Positions 51,276 to 59,754 of a stretch of 64,000 nucleotides of DNA are shown here, piece after piece. This DNA comes from Caldilinea sp. CFX5 (GTDB lineage Bacteria > Chloroflexota > Anaerolineae > Caldilineales > Caldilineaceae), in assembly GCA_021405325.1 (NCBI GenBank), contig QWII01000032.1:1-64000 (forward strand), in the 5' to 3' direction. Below the pieces are notes generated by a model. That model made no database searches. It had not been told where the DNA came from and saw nothing but the letters and a program-made list of their open reading frames with translations. Positions within the stretch are counted from its first letter, which is position 1; every line of letters begins with the position of its first letter. The position numbers and the translations under genes were made by a program.

Positions 51276-51348
51276 TCCGTGTTGCTTCTATCTGTGTTTA
51301 GTCTTTGGGCAACCATAAAAGACTAAACACAGATAGAAGCAACACGGA
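51276..51348. repeat. 30-bp perfect palindrome between divergent genes
   Basis: Bases 51276-51305 and 51319-51348 are perfect inverse complements around 13 bases. It sits between the divergent dehydrogenase and sigma-factor genes, so it terminates neither. It could end the short frame at 51380 or act as a regulatory structure. Confidence 0.8.
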
Positions 51349-51379
51349 GATAATCCAACCATACGTTGTGAAACGGCGA

Positions 51380-51532
51380 TCAGCAGACCGCGTAGAGCGT
51401 AGGGAAGCGGTCCGACTTTTGTCGCAGAATAATCAAACGACGGCCCAAAAACTCAACTAAGATCAAGTCATCACAATTGACGGTGGCTGGCAGCCCATGG
51501 GGTCTCCTTGATTTCTCCAAGCGCCCGGCCAC
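51380..51532 (-). CDS. Possible 50-residue small protein or gene remnant
   Basis: A GTG-initiated frame of 50 residues with coding-like composition: GRLEKSRRPHGLPATV, then DDLILVEFLGRRLIILRQKS and a DRFPTLYAVC end. It has no clear ribosome site and no family is recognised. It may be a small gene ended by the 30-bp palindrome or the tail of a lost gene. Nothing else is seen in the 414-base gap. Confidence 0.3.
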   Translation of the reverse strand: MAGRLEKSRRPHGLPATVNCDDLILVEFLGRRLIILRQKSDRFPTLYAVC

Positions 51533-51614
51533 AAGTTCAACTGTATCCTAACAACTTTCATCATATTGTCAATGCCGGTTCATGGCCGGCCAACCACCAA
51601 TGAAAGGCTTTATC

Positions 51615-52355
51615 ATGAGTTACCAGACGTTAGTGTATGAACAAAGTGCAACGGTGAATGAAATGATGGCTGCTTCGTTCCACCGCCGCCAGCCGCCAGC
51701 CGAAACATCGCCAGCAACCAATGGTCGCTGGACCTTAGGTTCACGCCAGGGCAATGCCGCACTGATGGCCGAGCTACCGGAGATGTTGCTGGCGGCCCAA
51801 GCCGGTGACGAGCAGGCGTTTGGCGTCCTGATCACCCACTACCAGCAGATGGCAAAACGGGTGGCCCAACAGATTCTGCGCACCGAAGAAGCCGCCGCCG
51901 ACGCCGTACAAGAGGCAATGATCAAGGTCTATCGCGCCCTGCCCCGCTTCCAAGAAGGCAATTTCCGCTCCTGGTTGCTGCGCATTGTGACCAACACCTG
52001 CTACGACCACCTGCGTCGTCAAAAACGCCGCCGGGCCTTGAGCCTCGACGAGTTGACCGAGGGCAGCGATAGCGAAGCTTCCTTGGGCGAACGGGCGCAA
52101 GACACCGTGGAAGACCCGGAAACAATGGCGCTCCAAAGTGAGCAGATGCAAGCGCTCATGTCCGCGATTGATGACTTGCCGGCCTGGCATCGCCATGTCG
52201 TCTTGTTGATTGATGTGCATGGGATGGACTACGAAGAAGCGGCTGAACAACTTGGTGTGCCGCTGGGAACAGTCAAATCCCGCCTGAGCCGTGGTCGCGC
52301 CGCCTTGCGGGATCGCCTGGTGCGTGATGGTCTTGTGCCTGCCTCCTTGTTATAG
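51615..52355 (+). CDS. ECF-type RNA polymerase sigma factor
   Basis: A 246-residue sigma-70-family factor of the ECF kind. Region 2 reads LITHYQQMAKRVAQQILRTE, EAAADAVQEAMIKVYRALPR and FRSWLLRIVTNTCYDHLRRQ. Region 4 reads DDLPAWHRHVVLLIDVHGMD and GVPLGTVKSRLSRGRAALRD. An N-terminal extension of about 55 residues, Gln/Pro-rich, precedes region 2. The ATG at 51615 has AAAGG upstream. No anti-sigma gene follows; the next gene is convergent. Its regulon is unknown. Confidence 0.87.
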   Translation: MSYQTLVYEQSATVNEMMAASFHRRQPPAETSPATNGRWTLGSRQGNAALMAELPEMLLAAQAGDEQAFGVLITHYQQMAKRVAQQILRTEEAAADAVQEAMIKVYRALPRFQEGNFRSWLLRIVTNTCYDHLRRQKRRRALSLDELTEGSDSEASLGERAQDTVEDPETMALQSEQMQALMSAIDDLPAWHRHVVLLIDVHGMDYEEAAEQLGVPLGTVKSRLSRGRAALRDRLVRDGLVPASLL

Positions 52356-52489
52356 AAGCTATCAAGGTCGGCCTATTGATGTAAGTCGTCCCTCAAAATC
52401 ATCCTCCATTCCGGATGCGTGAATAAAAAGTTCATCACCTGAGCAACCCAATGGGCTGCTGAATAACAAGGTGACAAGTAACTTACGTA

Positions 52490-53293
52490 TCAGACGGAAT
52501 GTAACCAAACCGAGCGCCACGTCCCCGTTGCGCGAAAGCCCAATTTCCGATAAACTGCACCGGCTGCCGGCGTATCCCAGTAGAGTATGGGTTGTTTTTG
52601 TTCTGCGATGAGTTCAGTACAAAGCGCGCTGCATACCGCCTGACTCAATCCGCGCCCACGCATGGCCGGCGGCGTATAGACGCCGCCAATCATCGCCCAA
52701 TGGTTGGTTTCGGCGTTGGTCAACGCGGTCGCCACCATATTTCCTGTCTGTTCGGCCAACCATAAGCGTGTGTCACGCAATGGTCTTTCGACCCCTGCTG
52801 GTGAACGGCTCAGGTGTTCCGCATTGGCATAAAACTCAATCAATCGCGGTAAATCAGCTAGGGTCCCACGTCGGATGACAACCCCCTTAGGCGCTGTTAC
52901 CGGCTGAAAGTCGGCAGGGTGTAACGCCATTACCTCTTCAATTTTGATATTTTCTGCTCGATAGCGCTGGAGATAGGGGAGAAACGAGTCGATGCCGCCC
53001 GGATTGTCTTGTAAACGGTTGGCTCCCGCCGGATGTTGGTCAAGAATTGCGCCTAATGTGCCCCAATCAGCCTCGCCGACGCCATAGATCGTCCACCCGG
53101 TCATGTAGCGATTCAAAACGGCGCGCATGGTTGTCACCCCGGCCTGCTCCACCACATCACCCCAAAATTCACAAATTGCATTCGTGAAACCAAGCTTTTC
53201 CAAATTACCCAACATATAGAGATTCAATTGCGGTGCGCTGGATAAAAACCGCACGGTCACGGCCCGGTCGGTCTCGGTTAAGGGTCGAATCAT
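52490..53293 (-). CDS. GNAT-family N-acetyltransferase
   Basis: A 267-residue acetyltransferase. The C-terminal GNAT core contains the acetyl-CoA-binding GGVYTPPAMRGRGLSQAVCS and the terminal YWDTPAAGAVYRKLGF strand-helix. The N-terminal half (RPLTETDRAVTVRFLSSAPQ and LNLYMLGNLEKLG) is typical of DUF4081-like two-domain GNAT proteins. The acceptor is unknown. The ATG at 53293 has GAGGAAA upstream. It begins 11 bases after the upstream phosphoesterase gene, so the three genes form an operon. Confidence 0.82.
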   Translation of the reverse strand: MIRPLTETDRAVTVRFLSSAPQLNLYMLGNLEKLGFTNAICEFWGDVVEQAGVTTMRAVLNRYMTGWTIYGVGEADWGTLGAILDQHPAGANRLQDNPGGIDSFLPYLQRYRAENIKIEEVMALHPADFQPVTAPKGVVIRRGTLADLPRLIEFYANAEHLSRSPAGVERPLRDTRLWLAEQTGNMVATALTNAETNHWAMIGGVYTPPAMRGRGLSQAVCSALCTELIAEQKQPILYWDTPAAGAVYRKLGFRATGTWRSVWLHSV

Positions 53294-53304
53294 TGCTGTT
53301 TTCC

Positions 53305-54162
53305 TCAATTTAGTGGAAAAGCCCAGTTGCCAGGGCCATGTTGCTGAAAATACAATTGGATGGCGGTGGCCATATCGTTGTTTAGCTCGGCGCTTTGGAA
53401 TTTGAGCCAGTAGCCAAAATCGCTCGTCCACGGCTCACCGCTCATCACGGTACGCAGGTGGAGTTCGGCCACTGCACCCACAGCGGCTTGCATCCCGGAT
53501 GTGATAAATGCTTGGGGAATGGGGCTATGATCATACGCAACCTGGCGAAAGGTTGGCGCCCATTCATGGGCAACGGCATCAAGCAGCAGATATTGTGCGC
53601 GCGGATCGCCGTTGTAGGGAATGCCGACGCTGCCGCCGTTATAGACTTGCCATTGATCGACCGTACGCGCTAGCGACCGATGGACATGGCCGCAGACGAT
53701 CACCGTTTCTTCGACGCCCGTCAGGACTGCCCGCAACTTCTCTTCGCGATCTTCCGGCAAGATGCCGACAAACGCATTGCCGGGAATGCCATGCACGACG
53801 CGAACGGCCGGCAATCCCGGCTCGGCAATGGTCACTGCTTCCGGCCATTGGCGCAGCACCGTCAGATGCTCGGATGTAAGTTGTGATTGCGTCCACCACA
53901 GGGTCGGAAAACGGGTGCGATTGGTAAAGGGCGGGCGATTGCGCGGCGTATTGATCATCCCGACGATCAGATCATGATTGCCAGCAATGGCCGGCCAACC
54001 GGCGTCGATGATCAACGCCATCACTTCATTGTTCCAGGGGCAGCGATTGACCTGATCACCGACGAGATAGATCGCATCGGGGCTTTGGCGGCGGAGGTCG
54101 CGTAATACAGCTTCCAGGGCCGGGAGGTTACCGTGTATATCGGCCAGAAAGGCAAGCCGCAT
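53305..54162 (-). CDS. Metallophosphoesterase (YfcE-like)
   Basis: A 285-residue calcineurin-like phosphoesterase. Metal-site motifs are in order LADIHGNLPALEAV, VGDQVNRCPWN, AIAGNHDLIVG, VVHGIPGN and VCGHVHRSL. Such enzymes hydrolyse phosphodiesters or phosphomonoesters. Its start overlaps the stop of the upstream paralogue (TGATG). The pair is a tandem duplication that has diverged, mainly in the region between the GNHD and HGIPG motifs. Confidence 0.85.
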   Translation of the reverse strand: MRLAFLADIHGNLPALEAVLRDLRRQSPDAIYLVGDQVNRCPWNNEVMALIIDAGWPAIAGNHDLIVGMINTPRNRPPFTNRTRFPTLWWTQSQLTSEHLTVLRQWPEAVTIAEPGLPAVRVVHGIPGNAFVGILPEDREEKLRAVLTGVEETVIVCGHVHRSLARTVDQWQVYNGGSVGIPYNGDPRAQYLLLDAVAHEWAPTFRQVAYDHSPIPQAFITSGMQAAVGAVAELHLRTVMSGEPWTSDFGYWLKFQSAELNNDMATAIQLYFQQHGPGNWAFPLN

Positions 54163-55151
54163 CAGTCTTTCCTTACCAGGGTCGGTTGATAGAGTGGATC
54201 ACGGGTGCGGACATAGTGGTCGCGTTGGGTGGTGGCGATGTATGCATCAAAGGCGGCTTGGGTGGCATTGTCAGGGTCATAGCCTTGTTCCCAGGCCCAG
54301 CGATAGAAATAGACGATCTCTGGTTCGGCGGTGACGATTTCCCAATAAAAGAGTTGGGTGATAACGCCACCCATTGCCAACATACCGCTCGTGGTATAGG
54401 CTGCCAGCGCCGGTCGCCGGTCATAGGGGACGCGCTGCATGGTGACGCGCCAGCCGCCGGCCTCTTCTTGTTCCGGTACATTCTCCAAGATGGCAAATTG
54501 GGCCATCGGGTCGCCATTCAACGGCAAACCAACGCTGCCGGGATTGATCAAATGCCAATGCCGGTGCAACTCCCCGTGGTTGGGCGCATGACGATCGACA
54601 TGAGGATCGAACTGTAACGTGCTGCGGCGGTCAATGTCGATGTGGATGTGGCGGTCGATCTGCACATGGGTATGGGCCGAGATGAGCGTCCGTTCGCCAA
54701 CGCCCTGAATTTCCGGCACAATCTGGGCATCGCTCTGGCGATTGTGAAAACCGATGCGGTTGCGGCCTGGTACGCCGTGGGCAATACGCAACGGCTGCGC
54801 ACCCGGAATGTAAAAGGTACGTTCATCGGGGATCATCGCCAGGTAGGCGCCCTGTTGTGGGGTGATGGTCTCCACCAACCAGTGCAATTGTCCCCAACGC
54901 GCCGGATCGTCACAACCGGGCGTGGCGCGTTCAGTGCCAAAGTCCAGGTAATAAAATTCATGGTTGCCGCGCACCATAACCCAGCCCAAAGCGCGCACCC
55001 GATCAATCACTTCCGTGCTAAAGGGGACGCCATTGATCAGGTCGCCATTCACCACGACAGAATCGGGTTGCAAGCGTTCCAGTTGGGCCAGCACCGCTTC
55101 GAGGGCCGGCAAGTTGCCGTGAATATCGGCCAAAACAGCAATTCGCATCAT
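54162..55151 (-). CDS. Metallophosphoesterase (YfcE-like, paralogue)
   Basis: A 329-residue paralogue with motifs LADIHGNLPALEAVLA, VVNGDLINGV, VRGNHEFYYL, IAHGVPGRN and ISAHTHVQIDRH. It has a His/Asp-rich insertion (IDRHIHIDIDRR) near residue 170 that the downstream copy lacks and that may bind extra metal. Two adjacent ATG codons start it. Its stop overlaps the downstream start. Confidence 0.84.
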   Translation of the reverse strand: MMRIAVLADIHGNLPALEAVLAQLERLQPDSVVVNGDLINGVPFSTEVIDRVRALGWVMVRGNHEFYYLDFGTERATPGCDDPARWGQLHWLVETITPQQGAYLAMIPDERTFYIPGAQPLRIAHGVPGRNRIGFHNRQSDAQIVPEIQGVGERTLISAHTHVQIDRHIHIDIDRRSTLQFDPHVDRHAPNHGELHRHWHLINPGSVGLPLNGDPMAQFAILENVPEQEEAGGWRVTMQRVPYDRRPALAAYTTSGMLAMGGVITQLFYWEIVTAEPEIVYFYRWAWEQGYDPDNATQAAFDAYIATTQRDHYVRTRDPLYQPTLVRKD

Positions 55152-55180
55152 GGCGCTATGGTACTACCAAGCACACTGTT

Positions 55181-55495
55181 TTACCAAGTGAGCGGCTCGA
55201 CGAAAACCTGAATGTTGCCGCCACAAGCCAGCCCCACGCTCATCGCCAACTCATCGGCAATGCCATATTCGACCAGCTTGGCCTGTTTGCGCTTCAAGAC
55301 TTCCAGCGCTTCCTGCACGACCGCCCCTTCGACACAACCGCCGCTGACTGAGCCGGCCATTTCGCCTTTTTCGGAAATCGCCATCTTGGCGCCCAAGGGT
55401 CGCGGGGCAGAGCCGTAGACCTTGACCACCGTCGCCAACGCAACGCCTTTGCCTTCGTTGCGCCATCGTTCAATGTCGTTCATCACTTCACGCAT
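55181..55495 (-). CDS. XdhC/CoxI N-terminal domain protein
   Basis: A 104-residue protein matching only the N-terminal domain of XdhC/CoxI (PF02625). Markers are RWRNEGKGVALATVVKVYGS, PRPLGAKMAISEKGEMAGSV and SGGCVEGAVVQEALEV. XdhC-type proteins insert or sulfurate the molybdenum cofactor of xanthine and CO dehydrogenase-like enzymes. The usual C-terminal Rossmann domain is absent, as in CoxI-type split forms. It follows a Uma2 gene and the CoxE/CoxD-like genes by 85 bases. Confidence 0.82.
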   Translation of the reverse strand: MREVMNDIERWRNEGKGVALATVVKVYGSAPRPLGAKMAISEKGEMAGSVSGGCVEGAVVQEALEVLKRKQAKLVEYGIADELAMSVGLACGGNIQVFVEPLTW

Positions 55496-55580
55496 AAAAA
55501 TCTCCTAACCGTGGATAACGGTAGCCGCTGCTTGTAGCTGCGGGTACACCTTGTGTGGATACAAGTCTGCACCTACGACT

Positions 55581-56414
55581 TTACGAATTATCTGAACCAC
55601 TTTGAAAGAAATCGAGTTGAGAGGCAATCGCGGTTGCCCGAAAGGCCGCTTCCGCCCGTGCCGCTACGGCGCTGGTCAAACTGTCGGCATCAGGAACAAT
55701 TACTTGGCCTGTCCGTTCGCTGATCGCGGTGATGCCATCATACGCAGTGGTAGGCAACAACCAGAGCCGATTGACTTTGCTGTAGACACGTCCGTCGCTT
55801 TCCGGCGCGATGGGTTGATACGTTCCTTTGACCAGCCGATAGCCGGTGATGGTGTAATGCACCGTTGGCTGCCCCATCCGCTCGCCGCTGTCAACAATAA
55901 AATATTCTTGCACGCCGGCCTGTGCATAGATCGGTAGCTTCTCCACCAGATCCGCCTCGACAAAACGGGGCGCGACAATTTCCAGAACAAAGCGCGGCCG
56001 TTGACCCATCGCCTGCACATCAAATACCTTGAGGTTGGTCTCGCCGCTCTCCGCCCCGACGACAATTGCTATATCGGGCGCTGGTTGGGCAATGCCCGCC
56101 ACATCCCAGATCATCTTGATGCCGCTGTAGACGGCCACCACCGGGTTGCCGCGGTAATGGTAGCGGAAGACGCCATTGAGGTAGCGCAGGTCAGCTTCAT
56201 GGCGTGGGCCGTGGGCAAATTCGTCCCCCGGTTGCGGGGCGAGAAAATCGGCTTGCGTTAACGGCGTATAGCTATAGCTTGGCTGCGCCGTCTTATTATA
56301 GGTGATGACCTGACGGCGGCCATAGTAAAACGCATCCTGGTCGGGGGTGTTGTTGAGACTGAAAAGCGCCCCTGTGGCTGTTGAAGTTTGCTCCATGTGC
56401 TTGCTTTCGTTCAT
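55581..56414 (-). CDS. Uma2-family PD-(D/E)XK protein
   Basis: A 277-residue protein of the Uma2 family, abundant in cyanobacteria and Chloroflexota, with a restriction-endonuclease-like fold and unknown role. The nuclease core shows AQPAPDIAIVV followed by RPRFVLEIVAPRFVEADLVE and KLPIYAQAGVQEYFIVDS. Its start overlaps the stop of the CoxE-like gene by four bases. That fusion into a maturation operon is odd and probably accidental. Confidence 0.82.
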   Translation of the reverse strand: MNESKHMEQTSTATGALFSLNNTPDQDAFYYGRRQVITYNKTAQPSYSYTPLTQADFLAPQPGDEFAHGPRHEADLRYLNGVFRYHYRGNPVVAVYSGIKMIWDVAGIAQPAPDIAIVVGAESGETNLKVFDVQAMGQRPRFVLEIVAPRFVEADLVEKLPIYAQAGVQEYFIVDSGERMGQPTVHYTITGYRLVKGTYQPIAPESDGRVYSKVNRLWLLPTTAYDGITAISERTGQVIVPDADSLTSAVAARAEAAFRATAIASQLDFFQSGSDNS

Positions 56415-57574
56415 TGTTCCGCCAACAAATCAGCTAACTGTTCCAGGCTGGCCAGATTATGCACCGGCAAGAAGTCATCAATGTGGGGCAACGCCGCCTT
56501 GATGCCACGCACCAACGGTTGGTAATCCGCCGCCCCCAAAAGCGGGTTGAGCCAGATCAGACGATGACAACTGCGGTGCAGCCGATCCATCTCACGCTCC
56601 AACAACGCAATTTCTCCCCGATCCCAGCCGTCGCTGATGATCATCACAATGGCCCCCTGGTTGAGGACCCGGCGCGCCCATTCGTAGTTAAAGGTCTTGA
56701 TCGCCTCGCCAATGCGCGTGCCGCCGGCCCAATCATGAACCACGGCGCTGGCCTCGCGCAAGGCGTCATCAATATTGCGGCGTTGCAACTGACGGGTAAT
56801 ACGGGTGAGCCGGGTGCTAAAGACAAAGGACTCGACCCGATCCAGCTGACTGGTGACCACATAAATAAATTGGAGCAACACCCGTGAATAACGCTCCATC
56901 GAGCCGCTGATGTCACAGAGCAAAACCACTGGTCGCCGTTTCAATTTGCGTTCCTTCTGCGCCAGCCGCAATAGTTCGCCGCCGTGGCGCAGGTTCTGGC
57001 GGATGGTGCGGCGCAGATCGATCAGGTCGCCTTGGGGTGTGCGCACCGTGCGCCGGGTGCGGCGCGGTTCGAGTTGCCACTGCGTCTTCAACATCATCCG
57101 ACGAACCGCGGCCATCTCTTCGGCATCGAGCCGGGCGAAATCCTTTTGGCGCAGGATCTCCTGATCGCTATAGGTCAGCACCCGCTCTTCTTCCGGCTCC
57201 TGGTCGGCCGGCGGTGGCTGCTTGTTGTCATCCAACGGGCTGCGGCGATAGACCTCCAACTTCTGCGGCTCTTGTTGCTGTTGCAGGAGTTGGCCCAGAT
57301 CCATCTCTAATAGGGTGTTCCGGCCGCGCACTTGCCAGAAGAGATCAAAGGCTTGGTCAAAGAGCGGCAGATGCTCACGCTTGCTGATCAACACCGTGCG
57401 CGCACTGTTCTTAAAATCCTGGCGATTGCCGATGTTGACATAGCGCAGGCTATCGACCAGATCGACCATCTGGGTCGGTGTAATCTCAATGCCGATGGCG
57501 CGCAACATGCGGCCAAAGAGGACACAGTTGCGGAAGAGTTGGCCGGTTGCCGCTGAATCGTTACGTTCTGTCAT
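56411..57574 (-). CDS. CoxE-like von Willebrand factor A-domain protein
   Basis: A 387-residue VWA-domain protein of the CoxE/YeaD-like family. The metal-ion site DxSxS is in LCDISGSMERYSRV near residue 225. VVHDWAGGTRIGEAIKTFNY carries the Thr of the site and AIVMIISDGWDRGE the third ligand. With a MoxR ATPase upstream it forms the usual MoxR-VWA pair. In CO dehydrogenase clusters such a pair (CoxD/CoxE) matures the copper-molybdenum centre. No cox structural gene is in the window, so the client enzyme is unknown. Confidence 0.84.
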   Translation of the reverse strand: MTERNDSAATGQLFRNCVLFGRMLRAIGIEITPTQMVDLVDSLRYVNIGNRQDFKNSARTVLISKREHLPLFDQAFDLFWQVRGRNTLLEMDLGQLLQQQQEPQKLEVYRRSPLDDNKQPPPADQEPEEERVLTYSDQEILRQKDFARLDAEEMAAVRRMMLKTQWQLEPRRTRRTVRTPQGDLIDLRRTIRQNLRHGGELLRLAQKERKLKRRPVVLLCDISGSMERYSRVLLQFIYVVTSQLDRVESFVFSTRLTRITRQLQRRNIDDALREASAVVHDWAGGTRIGEAIKTFNYEWARRVLNQGAIVMIISDGWDRGEIALLEREMDRLHRSCHRLIWLNPLLGAADYQPLVRGIKAALPHIDDFLPVHNLASLEQLADLLAEQ

Positions 57575-57594
57575 GCCTTACATCACCTGTCCGT

Positions 57595-58500
57595 TTAGAC
57601 GAGCGCATTTAGTCGTTGCAGAATCTGCCGCATTGCCGCGCCTTGCGTATGCTCAATGTCATCACGATATTTGAGCAGCGTCCCCAACGTGTCATTGACC
57701 ACTTGTTCCGTCAACGCTTCCTGATCCAATGCCACCAGTGCTGTGATCCAATCCAACGTTTCGGCGACACCGGGCAGCTTGTAAAGCTCCTCCCGCCGCA
57801 ACTCCTGGACAAAGGCGACGACCTGACGCGCCAATGTTGCCGGCGCTTGCGGCACTTTGGCGAGGACAATACCATATTCCTTGTCAAAGTCGGGATAGTC
57901 GATCCAGTGGTAGAGACAGCGGCGCTTGAGGGCATCATGAATCTCACGCGTGCGGTTGGAAGTGATGATCACCACCGGTGGCACGGGCGCCTTGATTGTC
58001 CCCAATTCAGGAATCGTCACTTGAAAGTCCGACAACACTTCCAGCAAGAAGGCTTCAAACTCTTCGTCAGCGCGATCCAGCTCGTCAATGAGCAAGACTG
58101 GCGGTTTGCCATCCTGATAGTCAATCGCGCGCAAGAGCGGTCGTTTTAACAAAAAGTCCGGGCTAAAGAGTTCATGGCGCGCCCGATCGACATTGACATG
58201 ACCGGCGGCTTCCAACAAGCGGATCTGTAACATCTGCTGCGTATAATTCCACTCGTAAACGGCAGTGTTGACATCCAGCCCTTCATAACATTGCAAACGA
58301 ATCAATGGGCGATCCAGTAAACTGGACAGCACTTTGGCAATTTCGGTTTTGCCGACGCCGGCTTCCCCCTCTAAAAAGAGCGGACGCTGTAATTTCAAGG
58401 CGAGAAAAATGGCAGTGGCCAGGCTACGTTCACAGACATAATTTTGCGCGGCCAGCGCCTGTTGCACATCATCAATGGTTTTGAAAGCAATTTGACTCAC
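57595..58500 (-). CDS. MoxR/CoxD-like AAA ATPase
   Basis: A 301-residue MoxR-type AAA ATPase. Walker A is LEGEAGVGKTEIAKVLS, Walker B PPVLLIDELDRADEEFEAFL, sensor region VVIITSNRTREIHDALKRRC. MoxR proteins are chaperones that load cofactors or metals with a VWA partner. The GTG at 58500 has GGAG seven bases upstream, and the longer frame to 58563 adds a non-conserved extension. It lies 20 bases before the CoxE-like gene. Confidence 0.87.
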   Translation of the reverse strand: MSQIAFKTIDDVQQALAAQNYVCERSLATAIFLALKLQRPLFLEGEAGVGKTEIAKVLSSLLDRPLIRLQCYEGLDVNTAVYEWNYTQQMLQIRLLEAAGHVNVDRARHELFSPDFLLKRPLLRAIDYQDGKPPVLLIDELDRADEEFEAFLLEVLSDFQVTIPELGTIKAPVPPVVIITSNRTREIHDALKRRCLYHWIDYPDFDKEYGIVLAKVPQAPATLARQVVAFVQELRREELYKLPGVAETLDWITALVALDQEALTEQVVNDTLGTLLKYRDDIEHTQGAAMRQILQRLNALV

Positions 58501-58724
58501 GTATGACTCCGGCTGTTGATCGCATGGGTAAAATATTCTATTGGGTAGTATACCACGTTGCACCTGGTTGTCGGTAATAAAAAACTATAACGGCGTCTGG
58601 ATGATTGTCAATCGGCATGGGAACGACCATTCGAGACCAAGAGTATATGTGCCGGTACCAGTGGGTCATGAATCAGAAGCGCAACTAATCATTGCTCGGT
58701 TAGCGCCAAAGTAAGGACAAAAAG

Positions 58725-58755
58725 GCAGTGTGGCTTTGACAAGAAGCCACACTGC
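58725..58755 (-). terminator. Rho-independent terminator of clpP
   Basis: A perfect 12-bp stem (58725-58736 with 58744-58755) followed on the minus strand by CTTTTTG, 23 bases past the clpP stop. Confidence 0.85.
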
Positions 58756-58778
58756 TTTGCGCGTTTACCGTGAATTTC

Positions 58779-59447
58779 TCAATTCATGGTCAGCACAGGT
58801 ACACCACTCGGCGCGATTTGCGGAATCGGTGGCGTAACGGTGTTGTTCAAAACCTCATCGACCAAACCATACGCCTTCGCTTCCTGGGCGTCAAGATAAA
58901 AGTCTCGTTCCATGTCCCGTTCAATCTGCTCCAACGCTTTGCCGGTATGGTAAGCCATGATCCGCTCAATGCGGTGACGCACCCGCACCAACTGTTGGGC
59001 GTGAATATGAATATCGGTCACTTGTCCACTGATCCCGCCGCCGCTGATCAACGGTTGGTGCATGTGGATTGCCGCATTTGCCAGCGCATAACGCCGCCCA
59101 GCGCGCCCACCGGCCAGTAGAATGGTGCCAAAGCTATGGGTGGCGCCGACGGCAATGGTGCTAATCGGCGCTCGCACTTGTTGCATCGTGTCATAGATCC
59201 CCAAGCCGGCATAGACCTCGCCGCCGGGGCTGCTGATGTACATCTGGATCGGTTGTTTGCTATCATCGCCATCCAGATAGAGCAGTTGGGCGATGATCAA
59301 GTTGGCAAAGTGATTATCAATCGGCGAACTGACAAAGACGATGCGGTTGCTGAGGAGCATCGAGTAAATATCATACGACCGTTCACCGCGACCGGTGCTT
59401 TCGGTGACAATCGGGATAACGCCCTGGGGCTGGTGTGACAAGATCAT
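58779..59447 (-). CDS. clpP: ATP-dependent Clp protease proteolytic subunit
   Basis: A 222-residue ClpP. The nucleophile Ser is in VGATHSFGTILLAGG, where the canonical AASMGA is replaced by THSFGT. The His is in AAIHMHQPLISGGGISGQ. The Asp lies in the ERDFYLDAQEAKAYGLVDEV segment. It forms a tetradecameric chamber fed by ClpX or ClpA/C. The ATG at 59447 with a perfect AGGAGG seven bases upstream sets the start. The changed residues next to the Ser suggest a secondary ClpP isoform rather than the housekeeping one. Confidence 0.9.
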   Translation of the reverse strand: MILSHQPQGVIPIVTESTGRGERSYDIYSMLLSNRIVFVSSPIDNHFANLIIAQLLYLDGDDSKQPIQMYISSPGGEVYAGLGIYDTMQQVRAPISTIAVGATHSFGTILLAGGRAGRRYALANAAIHMHQPLISGGGISGQVTDIHIHAQQLVRVRHRIERIMAYHTGKALEQIERDMERDFYLDAQEAKAYGLVDEVLNNTVTPPIPQIAPSGVPVLTMN

Positions 59448-59669
59448 GAGAAAACCTCCTGTGAGATTGAAACGGATAACGCTGCCGGCAAGGCCCTGTT
59501 CTAGTATGGTAGGCCGTGGCTGCATTATATAACCGAATGGTTATAGATAAAGTGAGATAAATTCCTGAGCAGCAAAGAGCAGCAGGGAAATGGTTGTTAG
59601 TGATTCAGAAAGCCGCAGCCAGAAACCAGACCTAGCCGGTCGCTTAGGCGTTTTCAAAAAGTAAAATAT

Positions 59670-59726
59670 CCCGTAGGCGCCTAGAAGGCGACCGCAAGGG
59701 TCGGTTGCCTTCTAGGCGCCTACGGG
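59670..59726 (-). terminator. 25-bp palindromic terminator of thrC
   Basis: Bases 59670-59694 pair with 59702-59726 with one mismatch. On the minus strand the stem is followed by ATATTTTACTTTTTG. Otherwise the 307-base gap between clpP and thrC holds only a possible TATAAT (plus-strand ATTATA at 59524) for clpP. Confidence 0.8.
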
Positions 59727-59754
59727 TATTTATTTTCTTGAACATGCCTTATGG

